Positions 13,577-21,545 of a DNA stretch of 40,105 nt are shown here, in pieces. The position numbers and the translations under genes are program-made. The stretch comes from DAISLF01 sp964517345 (GTDB taxonomy: Bacteria > Patescibacteriota > Gracilibacteria > Peribacterales > Peribacteraceae): NCBI GenBank assembly GCA_964517345.1, contig CAZFBZ010000003.1:1-40105 (forward strand), in the 5' to 3' direction. How positions within the stretch are numbered: position 1 is the first letter of the stretch; the number at the start of each line of letters is the position of its first letter. The notes under the pieces are model-generated. The model was not told the origin of the DNA, searched no databases, and saw only the letters and a program-made list of their open reading frames with translations.

Positions 13577-15331
13577 TCACTTCTTCTCGAGAACCACGAT
13601 GGTCTCGCCTTCCGCGATACCGGAGAGAATCTCCACATCACCCGAGGCGCCTTCCATGCCAATCGCGACTGGGCGATTCTCGACGGTCTTGTCCTCCAGC
13701 AGGACACGGACGTACTGCGTGCCATCGGCCTCTTCCAGAACGGCGCGGCGCGGAACATGAAGAACATCCGTGCGCTCGCCCGTGATGATCTCGGCGTCGC
13801 CAGTCATGCCGATCTTCAGCTCGGTGTGCGGGTACACGAAATCCAGTTTGACGCGGTACTTGGAGACGCCGTCCTTGTCGGTGGACGCGGTGTCGACCTC
13901 GCCGACGCGGAGCGCGAAGTGCGTGCCGCGGAAAGCATCGAGCTCGATGGAGCCGGTCTGCGTGAGCTGCACCTTGGGAATGTCGATCTCGGAGACGAAC
14001 ATCTCCACGCGGAACGGCGTGTCACCGAGGAGCGTGACGGCGGCACCCGCCGGAAGCGACTCGCCGATGCGGATGTTCACATGCGTCACGGTGCCGGCGA
14101 TGGGCGCCACCAGCACGGTATCGGAGAGATCCGCGGACGCGCGGGCGAGGTTGGCCTGCGCGGCGCGGAGCCGGGCGCGGGCAGCCTCGATGTCCGTCGG
14201 GCGGGCGCCGGCCTTCTTGAGGGCCAGAGACGCTTCCTGGGTACGGAGAGCGGTTTCAAATGTGCGGATGTCGGCTTCGGCCTTGGCTTTGGCGCCTTCA
14301 CTGGCTGAAAGACTGGAACGTTCCGTGGCGAGGCGCGTGTCATACGCGGCGGCGTCGCTTTGGAACGCAGAATATGCGCTGCTCAGCGACGTGAGCGCAC
14401 TTTGAATCTCGGAACGCGCGGTATTGAGCGTGGTCTTATAGGTCTCGCGGTCGGAGTTCGTGAAGTAGCTCGTCTCCGGCAGCTCGACGATCAGCCCGAA
14501 CGCGCGGGAGACGGCAGAGGTGCCTTCGTTGAGCGAGGTCTGCGCCTGCTGCAGGAGCTGCAGCGCGGTCTGGTAGTCGTTCACAGTCGCGGTTTTGGCA
14601 TTGACCATCGTGAGCGCATCCCAGGCACGGCGCTTCTGGGCGATGATCTCGGCGTCGGCGCCGGGACGGTATTTGACCACGGCGTCCTGCACGATGGTCT
14701 TGCCGAAGACATCGTCGATCACGGAGAGCGCGCTCTGCGCCGCTACGACCTGCTGCTGGAGTGTGCTGCGCGCGGTGCTCACCTGTCCGGCAAGGGCCGT
14801 ATCGGCCTCCTGTTCGAGAACGACGAGCTTGGCCTTGGATTGTTCCAGATTCTGCTCCGCGGTCTTCAGGGCGGACCTGGAGGCATCCAGCTGGGCGCGG
14901 CTGTTGGCCACCTGTGCCTCCTGGATAGCGATGTCCTCCGGACGGTTGCCCTGTTCAAGAGCCTGAAGATCGATCTGGGCCTGTTGTACCGCGGCTACCT
15001 GCGCGGCAACGCTGGCGCCCAGGCTGCCCGATCGGAGCTGGGCGAGGCGCTGGCCCGCCTGGACCTTCGCGCCTTCTTTGACATACACGTTGGACACAAT
15101 GCCGACGCCGGCAAAGCGCAGCTCAAGCTCGCGCTCGGAGACGACCGTGCCGACGGCCTCGACCGTCTGGGTCAGGTCGCCGCTGGCGGCTTCCGCCGTC
15201 AGGTATTCGGGCTGCTTGGGCTTGGAACCCTGGATGATCCCGAACCCCACGAGGGCCAGAACGATCGCGGCGGCGATGCTCTTCTTTTTATGCTTCTTGA
15301 GGATGCCGAGGAATTTACGGATGATGCTCAT
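13577..15331 (-). CDS. membrane-fusion/adaptor protein (HlyD/MacA type) of the ABC exporter
   Basis: A 584-residue adaptor anchored by one N-terminal helix (about residues 18-35). After it come a lipoyl/barrel-sandwich half (GTVVSERELELRFAGVG...), a very long helical hairpin from about 105 to 400 with repeated Ala/Gln/Leu heptads, the second lipoyl half (APIAGTVTHVNIRIGE), and beta-barrel and membrane-proximal domains. It is longer than usual MacA proteins (about 370) because of the extended hairpin, which contains a 100-residue insertion around 190-320. It is the second gene of the operon, 19 bp after MarR. In a cell without a TolC partner the long hairpin may reach the S-layer or another wall layer; this is inference. 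Confidence 0.92.
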   Translation of the reverse strand: MSIIRKFLGILKKHKKKSIAAAIVLALVGFGIIQGSKPKQPEYLTAEAASGDLTQTVEAVGTVVSERELELRFAGVGIVSNVYVKEGAKVQAGQRLAQLRSGSLGASVAAQVAAVQQAQIDLQALEQGNRPEDIAIQEAQVANSRAQLDASRSALKTAEQNLEQSKAKLVVLEQEADTALAGQVSTARSTLQQQVVAAQSALSVIDDVFGKTIVQDAVVKYRPGADAEIIAQKRRAWDALTMVNAKTATVNDYQTALQLLQQAQTSLNEGTSAVSRAFGLIVELPETSYFTNSDRETYKTTLNTARSEIQSALTSLSSAYSAFQSDAAAYDTRLATERSSLSASEGAKAKAEADIRTFETALRTQEASLALKKAGARPTDIEAARARLRAAQANLARASADLSDTVLVAPIAGTVTHVNIRIGESLPAGAAVTLLGDTPFRVEMFVSEIDIPKVQLTQTGSIELDAFRGTHFALRVGEVDTASTDKDGVSKYRVKLDFVYPHTELKIGMTGDAEIITGERTDVLHVPRRAVLEEADGTQYVRVLLEDKTVENRPVAIGMEGASGDVEILSGIAEGETIVVLEKK

Positions 15332-15350
15332 GGGAGGAGAAAAAAGGAAT

Positions 15351-15803
15351 TCAGGAGTGGGCGTGCTGGTACTGGGAGATCAGTTTCTCATGGATGGTAG
15401 CGAGGGCATTCTGTTCGTCCCTGCTGAGGAGACGAAACAGCTCCCGGACGACTTTCTGCCGCTCGCGGAATTTGGAGCGCAACATGCTGCTGCCTGCAGG
15501 CAAAATGCGCAAGCGAACAAGCTTTCTATTATCAGGATCTCGCAGCCGGCCGACCCAGCGGAGCCTGACGAGGCGGTTGACCAATGACGTAGCTGAAGGC
15601 GAGGAGACGTGAAGGCTCTTGGCGAGTTCCTTCATGGTAATGCCCTTCTGCTCGCTCACGATCATCAGGGCATGCATCTGGAGGAAGTTGATCACGCCGG
15701 CGCCGCGCTGCTCGCAGCTCATCATCCGGTGGCGCATGATGCGTCCGAATTCGAAGGTGCTCTCGATGATGCGGTCGATGGGATCTCGCGCGGATCGGGG
15801 CAT
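15351..15803 (-). CDS. MarR-family transcriptional regulator
   Basis: A 150-residue winged-helix regulator. The DNA-binding region is ITMKELAKSLHVSSPSATSLVNRLVRLRWVGRLRDPDNRKLVRLRI, about residues 55-100, with the DPDNRK wing typical of MarR. Helices on both sides form the dimer. It is the first gene of a six-gene leftward operon with the adaptor, ATPase, two permeases and DUF218 protein. A perfect 11-bp palindrome lies between its promoter and start codon, so it very likely represses its own operon and is released by a ligand, perhaps the exported compound. Confidence 0.93.
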   Translation of the reverse strand: MPRSARDPIDRIIESTFEFGRIMRHRMMSCEQRGAGVINFLQMHALMIVSEQKGITMKELAKSLHVSSPSATSLVNRLVRLRWVGRLRDPDNRKLVRLRILPAGSSMLRSKFRERQKVVRELFRLLSRDEQNALATIHEKLISQYQHAHS

Positions 15804-15814
15804 ACTGAATGAAA

Positions 15815-15825
15815 CTAATGATTAG
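15815..15825. promoter_or_regulatory. MarR operator candidate, 11-bp palindrome
   Basis: CTAATGATTAG is a perfect palindrome about a central base. It starts 12 bp upstream of the marR ATG and lies just downstream of the predicted transcription start, a position suited to repression. AT-rich short palindromes are typical MarR sites. Confidence 0.65.
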
Positions 15826-15833
15826 AGTGTTTA

Positions 15834-15862
15834 ATAATATCGAACGTTAATGGCGGGGTCAA
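15834..15862 (-). promoter_or_regulatory. sigma-70 promoter of the MarR/ABC operon
   Basis: On the minus strand TTGACC (15862-15857), a 17-bp spacer and TATTAT (15839-15834) each match consensus at five of six positions. Transcription would start near 15827, leaving a leader of about 24 nt that contains the palindrome. Confidence 0.8.
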
Positions 15863-15880
15863 GGGCGTGGCAGCGGATAT

Positions 15881-15909
15881 TTGACAGCAATACGAGATTT
15901 GCCAACAAT
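15881..15909 (+). promoter_or_regulatory. promoter candidate for the small hypothetical gene at 15934
   Basis: A consensus -35 TTGACA (15881-15886), a 17-bp spacer and AACAAT (15904-15909, four of six). It predicts transcription from about 15916 and therefore favours the ATG at 15934 over the ATG at 15850. Confidence 0.5.
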
Positions 15910-15933
15910 GACCGGGATTTTTTCCTGTTGAAT

Positions 15934-16233
15934 ATGCATCTCGAGCCGAGCACCCGCCGCTCCCCTGAACCCATAGCCTGTCTGCGCTACCGCAAGCTCC
16001 AAGGCGTCCCGCGCGAGCCGGGCGACGTAGATACGCTGCTCGCACTGCAATCGCATCTGGCACGCCAGAGAACGACAACGCACGACCAGGTCATCGCACT
16101 GACCCGGACGGCCGTGTTAATCGAGCCCTCGGTGACCGGCGATATTTTTACGGTTCCCGTGTACGACAGTGATGATGAGGCGTTTGTAAAACGCAAAATG
16201 GAGCAACTCCACCATCTCTACGTACTGGTCTGA
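15934..16233 (+). CDS. hypothetical protein, 99 residues
   Basis: A small soluble protein of no recognised family. It begins MHLEPSTRRSPEP, has a basic mid-section (LRYRKLQGVPREPGD), a helical Leu-rich part (VDTLLALQSHLARQR), a beta-rich part (VLIEPSVTGDIFTVPVYD) and a final helix. The frame is open upstream to an ATG at 15850, but the promoter motif at 15881-15909 lies inside that extension. A clear bidirectional terminator follows its stop, supporting a real transcription unit. It is divergent from the MarR operon; a link to it is possible but unproved. Confidence 0.5.
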   Translation: MHLEPSTRRSPEPIACLRYRKLQGVPREPGDVDTLLALQSHLARQRTTTHDQVIALTRTAVLIEPSVTGDIFTVPVYDSDDEAFVKRKMEQLHHLYVLV

Positions 16234-16245
16234 GCCGGAAACAAA

Positions 16246-16271
16246 AAAAGCGGGGCCGGGGCCCCGCTTTT
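16246..16271. terminator. bidirectional rho-independent terminator
   Basis: AAAAGCGGGGC (16246-16256) pairs with GCCCCGCTTTT (16261-16271), an 11-bp perfect stem with A and T tails on both sides. It separates the convergent small hypothetical gene (ending 16233) and the fasciclin gene (ending 16291). Confidence 0.88.
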
Positions 16272-16290
16272 CCAATTCAGATGTGAAAGA

Positions 16291-17100
16291 TCACTCCGGG
16301 AGGAGGACCGAGTCGATGACGTGCGTGACTCCGTTGCTGGAGACGACGTCGGCAATCTCGACCTGAGCCGTGCCGTTGATCCACCACTTGCCATCCTTCT
16401 CGGTGAGGGTGATCTCACCGCCGTTGACGGTCTTGAGCGTCATGCCATCCTTGAGATCGGAGGCCATGTAGGTACCGGAGACGACGTGGTAGGTCAGGAT
16501 GCCCGTGAGCTTGTCCTTGCTCTCGGCCTTGAGGAGCGTATCCACGGTGCCGGCGGGCAGCTTGGCGAACGCGTCATTGGTCGGAGCGAACACTGTAAAA
16601 GGACCCGGACCGCTGAGCGTCTCGACGAGGGCGGCTGCCTTCACCGCGGCGACGAGCGTCGTGACGTTGTCCGCGAGCGAGGCGTTCTCGACGATATTGC
16701 GGCTGCGCACCATCATCGCGCCGCCGACCATCACGCCCTCTTCGGCGTCCTCATCCGTCATGGCGTCGTCCGTCATCATCTCGCCGCTCTTTTCCATGAC
16801 CTCTCCTTCTTTCATCATCGTCGTGCTGCCATCGGACATCATCACCTTGCCGTCCATCATTACCTTGGTGCCGTTGTCCATCGTCATGTCGGACTCCATG
16901 GGCTTCATCGTGCCCTCGGCGTCCACGGTCATCATTTCGCCGTCCTTCATCGTAACGCTCATCATGGCGTCGTTCTGCATCATGGCATCGTCTGTGGCGG
17001 GCTGAGACGGCATGCAGCCGGGGAGCACGGTCAGGGCAAGGCCCGAGACGAGCGCCAGGGTCGGAAGACCCATCTTGAGCGCAATGTTCTTGGTGGTCAT
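16291..17100 (-). CDS. fasciclin (FAS1)-domain lipoprotein with Met-rich N-terminal region
   Basis: A 269-residue surface lipoprotein. From ATG 17100 the signal peptide ends in VLPGC, with the lipidated Cys at residue 29. Residues about 35-120 are a Met/Asp/Gly-rich repeat (MKDGEMMTV, MDNGTKVMMDGKVMMSDG, MMKEGEVMEKSGEMM) resembling the DUF6799 type of repeat. The last 130 residues are one FAS1 domain: TLVAAVKAAALVETLSGPGPFTVFAPTNDAF in outline, and the closing HVIDSVLL. FAS1 domains mediate adhesion. The Met density could bind copper or other soft metals. A TTG at 17163 with AAGGAG 6 nt upstream would add 21 residues in frame; the ATG gives the cleaner signal peptide. Confidence 0.88.
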   Translation of the reverse strand: MTTKNIALKMGLPTLALVSGLALTVLPGCMPSQPATDDAMMQNDAMMSVTMKDGEMMTVDAEGTMKPMESDMTMDNGTKVMMDGKVMMSDGSTTMMKEGEVMEKSGEMMTDDAMTDEDAEEGVMVGGAMMVRSRNIVENASLADNVTTLVAAVKAAALVETLSGPGPFTVFAPTNDAFAKLPAGTVDTLLKAESKDKLTGILTYHVVSGTYMASDLKDGMTLKTVNGGEITLTEKDGKWWINGTAQVEIADVVSSNGVTHVIDSVLLPE

Positions 17101-17160
17101 AACTGTGAGTATGTGAGGAAGTAAAAGCATCCCATCCTGTTGCGGACGTACATCGCGCGT

Positions 17161-17199
17161 CAAAATGTTCTCCTTTACAAGCACGTACAATCACTTATA
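17161..17199 (-). promoter_or_regulatory. -10-like element and Shine-Dalgarno upstream of the fasciclin gene (possible TTG start)
   Basis: On the minus strand TATAAG (17199-17194) is followed by AAGGAG (17175-17170) and, 6 nt later, TTG (17163-17161) in frame with the fasciclin gene. This is one of very few canonical Shine-Dalgarno/start pairs in the window. It either marks the true start or a translated leader. Confidence 0.45.
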
Positions 17200-17259
17200 G
17201 ACATTTCACGTCAAGTATTCGCTACTGATCTATTTTTTGTCTTACAGAAGCCATATTTT

Positions 17260-18105
17260 TCATCCAACAGCGGCAGTGACACGCTCCTGCTCAGCGATCT
17301 GACGCAAACATTTTTCCAACGCTTTCTCTACCGGCGTTAATCGGATCCCCTCCCCTTCCAGCTTACGAGTACTCAGGAAGCAATTGCTCCGTCCGGCCTT
17401 GGCCACCTGGGCCAGATCCTCGACGGTCAGGCGCTCAAACGTATGGGTCGGATCGACGATTTTGCGATACATCTCCATGATCTGAAACGGCGACGCAGTG
17501 CCGGGGTTCACGACGTTGTAGACGCCGGTGCGGCCGCGCTCAATGAGGATTTTGGCAGCCTGGAGAAAATCAGGGAGATAGGAGAGCGAATTCTGGGCAT
17601 CGAGCACGCGCGGGTAGCGGCGGATCTTCATCAGAAGGTTGCGATCCGAGTGTGTGCCGTCAAAGGGCATCCGCAGACGGAGCGTGAGTACGGGGAACTC
17701 CTTCAGGATCTGATCAGACCAGGTCTTGGAGCGCGAGTAGAAGCTGTCGGCGAAGTTCGGAGCATCCTCCTCGGAGAACCCCATACCGCCGTTGTCACCG
17801 GCGTAGATGCAGCCGGAACTGACGTGCACGAGACGGATGCCCCGCAGCAGGCAGGTGTCGAGCAACACCAGGGGGCCCGTCACGTTGGCGCGGATCGTTT
17901 CCTCTTTGTGATCCTCGCACCAGTCGACGTTGGGCTTGCCCGTCTTGCCCGCACAGTTGATGACCACCTCGGGCTTTTCGGTATCGAGAACGTGCTTCAC
18001 GGCAACCGCGTCCGCGATATCCACCGACGATGCGACCGCCCCTGGAAACAGCTCCAGAAAGCGGCCTCCGAGGTATCCGCGGGCACCGAATACAAGCATG
18101 CGCAT
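17260..18105 (-). CDS. UER1-like 4-keto-6-deoxyhexose 3,5-epimerase/4-reductase (SDR, RmlD superfamily)
   Basis: A 281-residue extended SDR. GARGYLGG (7-14) binds NAD(P), TGKPNVDWCE is at 55-64, SSGCIY at 96-101 and the catalytic pair is Y123/K127 in YSRSK. The run of motifs, including NFADSFYSRSKTW, LRMPFDG, YNVVNPGTASPFQIMEMY and RSNCFLS, follows the plant bifunctional nucleotide-rhamnose synthase/epimerase-reductase (UER1/NRS-ER) and its giant-virus relatives more closely than bacterial RmlD. Such enzymes turn dTDP- or UDP-4-keto-6-deoxyglucose into the rhamnose nucleotide. TACCAT lies 6 nt before the ATG. It precedes the fasciclin gene by 159 bp. Resemblance is from memory of the family, so subfamily assignment needs an alignment. 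Confidence 0.82.
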   Translation of the reverse strand: MRMLVFGARGYLGGRFLELFPGAVASSVDIADAVAVKHVLDTEKPEVVINCAGKTGKPNVDWCEDHKEETIRANVTGPLVLLDTCLLRGIRLVHVSSGCIYAGDNGGMGFSEEDAPNFADSFYSRSKTWSDQILKEFPVLTLRLRMPFDGTHSDRNLLMKIRRYPRVLDAQNSLSYLPDFLQAAKILIERGRTGVYNVVNPGTASPFQIMEMYRKIVDPTHTFERLTVEDLAQVAKAGRSNCFLSTRKLEGEGIRLTPVEKALEKCLRQIAEQERVTAAVG

Positions 18106-18111
18106 GGCTGT

Positions 18112-18117
18112 ATGGTA
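18112..18117 (-). promoter_or_regulatory. -10 element of the UER1-like gene (leaderless)
   Basis: TACCAT on the minus strand, 6 nt before the ATG at 18105; the same hexamer precedes pgsA at the same distance. Confidence 0.45.
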
Positions 18118-18233
18118 CCCCCGGCCCGGGATGAAAGCGATGCGGGAAGGACGAAAAGAGCGGACATGCCGGATAGCGGCTTCGGAGCAGAGGGATGCCC
18201 ATAAATGGGCGTGCGGCCGGCATCGGAAAGGAG

Positions 18234-18239
18234 TAGTAT
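18234..18239 (+). promoter_or_regulatory. -10-like element before ftsK
   Basis: TAGTAT lies 8 nt before the ftsK ATG. AAGGAG at 18228-18233 is immediately upstream but 14 nt from the ATG, too far for an efficient Shine-Dalgarno, so a leaderless start is favoured. Confidence 0.4.
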
Positions 18240-18247
18240 CACTGCCG

Positions 18248-20503
18248 ATGCCTCGTCCCCGGCGCAAAGCCAAACGCAGCCCCAAGAAGCGCGCATCGGC
18301 CCCCAGTCTCGAATTGAAGTCCTCCACGTGGTCCGCGATCAGCGGCATCGCGCAGATCTGCACGGGCGCCGTGCTCTTCCTGGTGCTCAACGGCACGGCG
18401 GGGCGGGCGGGCGAGGTGATCGCGACGGCCTTCACGGGATTCTTCGGCCTCTACGGCATGGTCATCCCCGCATTTCTGCTGATCTCGGGGCTCATGCACT
18501 TCCTCGCCCAAACCAAGCGCCTGCGGACGACACGCTCCATTGGACTCATTGTCGCGCTCTGCTCGTTCCTCGGGCTCATGCACCTGCGACTGCCGTTCGA
18601 GCACATGCTCGATCAGCGGATGAACGCGGGCGGACTGGTTGGCTTCCTGATGAGCCTGCCGTTCATGGCGTTCTTCAGCCCGGCCGTGGGTTACGTCGTC
18701 CTGTCGGCGGCCATGCTCATCGGACTCGTCATCAGCTTCGAGCCGGATCTGGGTGCGCTGACGCAGAAGATCCGGGAAATGATGGAGCCGCAGACGAAGT
18801 CGCGCCGCGCGCCGGAGCCGGCGACGGTGCTGGATGAGGAAGACGAAGAGGAGTGGGATGAGAAGAAAAAAGATGAGGACGAAGATGATGACCTGATTGA
18901 GCGCGACGAAGAAGCGCCCGAACTGAACATCGTCCGGCCCCTCTTCACGCAGAACACGCTCAAAGAGCGGACGGCAGCCAAGCCGGTTGCGCCGAAGAAG
19001 AAGGATACGATCGAAATGAAAGACACGCGCTTCGAGGAGTGGACGTTCCCGAGCTTCGACGTGCTGGATTCCTCGCAGGACGTGGTGCATGTAGATGATG
19101 ATGAACTGAAAAAGCAGGCCCGCCTGATCGAGGAGAAATTGCAGGAGTTCGGCATCGAGGTCACGGTCCGCGACGCGCGCCCCGGCCCGACGGTCACGCA
19201 GTTCACGCTCCAGCCGTCCGAAGGCGTAAAGCTGAGCAAGATCGGCAGCCTCAAGGACGACCTCGCGCTTGCACTCGCCGCGCACAGTCTGCGCATCGAG
19301 GCGCCGATTCCCGGTAAGTCCCTCGTCGGTATCGAAATGCCGAACAGCAAGCGCACTATCGTGCACCTCCGCGAAATTCTGGAGAGCCCCTCGTTCGTGC
19401 AGAGCAGTTCGTCGCTGACGCTGCCACTCGGCCGCGATGTCTCCGGCGAGTCGGTGGTGGCGAGTCTGGAAACGATGCCCCACCTGCTCATTGCCGGAGC
19501 CACGGGATCGGGCAAGTCGGTCTGTATGAACACGTTCCTCACGGCGCTGCTGTTCCAGAACGCGCCGCACGAGCTGAAGTTCATCCTCGTCGACCCGAAG
19601 CGCGTCGAGCTGATGCCCTACGACGGCATCCCCCACCTGCTCACGCCCGTCATTACCGAGGCCGAAAAGGCGCTGCAGGCCCTGCGCTGGGCTGTGGCGG
19701 AAATGGGACGGCGTCTCCACCGGTTCTCGGAACTCGGCGCGCGCAACCTGGAGGAATACAACGCCAAACAGAAAGACGAAGCGATGATGCTGCCGCGCAT
19801 CGTCGTCGTCATCGACGAGCTCGCGGATCTCATGATGCGCCAGTTCCGCAAGGACACGGAAACGATGATCGCCCGCATCTCGCAGATGGCCCGCGCGGTC
19901 GGCATGCATTTGATCATCGCCACGCAGCGCCCCAGCGTCGATGTGATCACGGGTCTCATCAAAGCCAACATCCCCACACGCATCGCCTTCCGCGTGGTCA
20001 GCTCAGTCGACTCCCGCACGATCATCGATTCCATCGGCGCGGAAGATCTGCTCGGCCAGGGCGACATGCTCTACATGACGGCAGCGACACCCAAGCCGGT
20101 GCGCATCCAGGGCATCTACACGTCCACGAAGGAAGTGGAACGCACCATCGTCGCGGTGAAGATCGCGGGCGGCGGCAAGATCACGGAACAGATCGGGCTC
20201 GGCGAGGAGGATGAGAACGGCGAGGGCAACGGCGCCACAGCCGCGATCGGCCACATCGACCTGGATGCCGACGACAACGGCGGCGATGACCTGTTCTTCG
20301 AAGCGCTGCGCGTCGTACAGGAGACGGGCAAGGCCTCGGCAAGCCTCCTCCAGCGTCAGCTGAAAGTGGGCTACGCCCGCGCGGCCCGCCTGCTCGACAT
20401 CATGGAAGAGAAGGGCCTGATCGGCCCCGCGGACGGCGCCAAGGCGCGCAAAGTGTTCATCGCGCGCGAGGACGTGTCGACGGAGGACAGGATGGCGGTG
20501 TGA
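18248..20503 (+). CDS. ftsK: DNA translocase FtsK/SpoIIIE
   Basis: A 751-residue septal DNA translocase that pumps chromosome ends across the division site. A basic N-terminus is followed by about four membrane helices (residues 40-165). Next come a highly acidic Asp/Glu linker (about 195-225), then the alpha domain, the RecA-like motor with Walker A GATGSGKS (417-424), Walker B IVVVIDELADLM and TQRPS, and a C-terminal gamma winged helix (LLQRQLKVGYARAARLLDIMEEKG). The gamma domain usually reads polar KOPS-like sequences. The linker is short compared with E. coli FtsK and similar to SpoIIIE. The start gives a positively charged tail before the first helix. Its TGA stop directly abuts the stop of the convergent gene at 20504. 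Confidence 0.96.
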   Translation: MPRPRRKAKRSPKKRASAPSLELKSSTWSAISGIAQICTGAVLFLVLNGTAGRAGEVIATAFTGFFGLYGMVIPAFLLISGLMHFLAQTKRLRTTRSIGLIVALCSFLGLMHLRLPFEHMLDQRMNAGGLVGFLMSLPFMAFFSPAVGYVVLSAAMLIGLVISFEPDLGALTQKIREMMEPQTKSRRAPEPATVLDEEDEEEWDEKKKDEDEDDDLIERDEEAPELNIVRPLFTQNTLKERTAAKPVAPKKKDTIEMKDTRFEEWTFPSFDVLDSSQDVVHVDDDELKKQARLIEEKLQEFGIEVTVRDARPGPTVTQFTLQPSEGVKLSKIGSLKDDLALALAAHSLRIEAPIPGKSLVGIEMPNSKRTIVHLREILESPSFVQSSSSLTLPLGRDVSGESVVASLETMPHLLIAGATGSGKSVCMNTFLTALLFQNAPHELKFILVDPKRVELMPYDGIPHLLTPVITEAEKALQALRWAVAEMGRRLHRFSELGARNLEEYNAKQKDEAMMLPRIVVVIDELADLMMRQFRKDTETMIARISQMARAVGMHLIIATQRPSVDVITGLIKANIPTRIAFRVVSSVDSRTIIDSIGAEDLLGQGDMLYMTAATPKPVRIQGIYTSTKEVERTIVAVKIAGGGKITEQIGLGEEDENGEGNGATAAIGHIDLDADDNGGDDLFFEALRVVQETGKASASLLQRQLKVGYARAARLLDIMEEKGLIGPADGAKARKVFIAREDVSTEDRMAV

Positions 20504-21460
20504 TCAGACTCCGTGGACCGTGTCCTTGAGGGACTGGCTGCGGTCCTGCTGTTGCTGTGCTTCCTCGGCGCTTCCCCCCACGGGGTCTTTCACCCGGGTG
20601 ACATCGGCGACTTTTCTGCCTTCGATTTTGACGAGGAAGATCTTGCGGGGACCCGGCCTGTCTTCGAGCACCAGTTCCTCAAAAAGCGGGCCGAGCTTGT
20701 TCGCCATACGATCCATCATCATTTCCAGCCTCGCAAGACGCTGCTCGGCGTCTTCGTGCCGCTCCTCGTGGTGTGCGTCCGTATGGCCAAGATCGTCCGT
20801 GAGGCAGGACAGACGCTCCAGCTCCCGCGCCCTGTTCACGAGCTCTTCCTCCAACTGGCGCTGGCGTTTCTCCCGCGCGTCGAAGAGATCGTCTTTCGCA
20901 CTATCGAGAACGCCGCGCAGAGGCACGGAAACCGCGGCACAGTGCATGGAGACCTGTTCCAGCAGGAACTTGAGCGACGCCGTGGTCTGGAGCCACACGA
21001 ACCAGCGGCCGATGCGGCGCCGGATGCCGTCCGGGACGGATTCCAGGCAGGATTTCCAGCGTTCCACGCGCTCCGGGTATTCGTCGCCGCTGCCCTGCTG
21101 CATCTGGTCGAGAAGCGATCCCGTGCAATGCAGAACGGCATTGGGACACTTGTTGGCGTACTGGTTGAGGTGCCAGCGGGCGAACTTGTTTCCGGCATAT
21201 GCGACGACGGAGCCGGCGACGCCGCCGATGAGCGTACCGATGGCGCTCCGGGAGAGCAGCATGGTGATGAGTGCTGGTACTGCCGAGACAGCCCCGCTGC
21301 GCAGCGGTCCGGACGCCATCCACTGCATCATCATCGCCTCCGCAAGGCGACGGTTGACCTCCACGCGCAGGTGGTCAGGAACGTTATCTGCCTGCTCCGC
21401 TGCTCCGGGCACTTCCCCCAGATACTCGGGATAGTTGCCGAAAAACTGCCAGTCGCTCAT
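20504..21460 (-). CDS. hypothetical protein with glycine-zipper hydrophobic segment and coiled coil
   Basis: A 318-residue protein of no known family. From ATG 21460 the N-terminal 50 residues are acidic and soluble. A hydrophobic stretch follows (SGAVSAVPALITMLLSRS then SAIGTLIGGVAGSVVAYAGN, about 60-97) with the small-residue spacing of glycine-zipper membrane segments. Next is a Cys/Trp-containing middle, then a heptad-rich coiled coil (EKRQRQLEEELVNRARELERL and a second helix around EDAEQRLARLEMMMDRMANKLG). The C-terminus has a strand KIFLVKIEGRKVADVTRV. The frame stays open up to 21595 and a promoter-like TTGTTG/TACAAT lies at 21575-21602, so the true start could be ATG 21571. The stop abuts ftsK. 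Confidence 0.68.
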   Translation of the reverse strand: MSDWQFFGNYPEYLGEVPGAAEQADNVPDHLRVEVNRRLAEAMMMQWMASGPLRSGAVSAVPALITMLLSRSAIGTLIGGVAGSVVAYAGNKFARWHLNQYANKCPNAVLHCTGSLLDQMQQGSGDEYPERVERWKSCLESVPDGIRRRIGRWFVWLQTTASLKFLLEQVSMHCAAVSVPLRGVLDSAKDDLFDAREKRQRQLEEELVNRARELERLSCLTDDLGHTDAHHEERHEDAEQRLARLEMMMDRMANKLGPLFEELVLEDRPGPRKIFLVKIEGRKVADVTRVKDPVGGSAEEAQQQQDRSQSLKDTVHGV

Positions 21461-21545
21461 GTTCGCCCGGGCGTTCTGGGCAGGCTGGCGGGCGCATGTT
21501 GATGGTGTCGGTTGGAGTGGAGGCCTCGGTAACGTGGTGATCGAT

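Noticed and set aside
14360..15400. Rightward open frame opposite the adaptor gene
   Set aside because: Mirror of the heptad-rich adaptor coding sequence; no start signal or domain.
18239..19909. Leftward 556-codon open frame opposite ftsK
   Set aside because: High GC content keeps the antisense frame open; composition is His/Arg/Asp-rich with no recognisable fold, while the sense frame has all FtsK motifs.
5252..20503. Alternative genetic code (TGA as glycine), considered because of a possible Gracilibacteria-like origin
   Set aside because: TGA ends ftsK, pgsA, the lipid kinase and others at family-appropriate lengths, and no in-frame TGA lies inside conserved domains.
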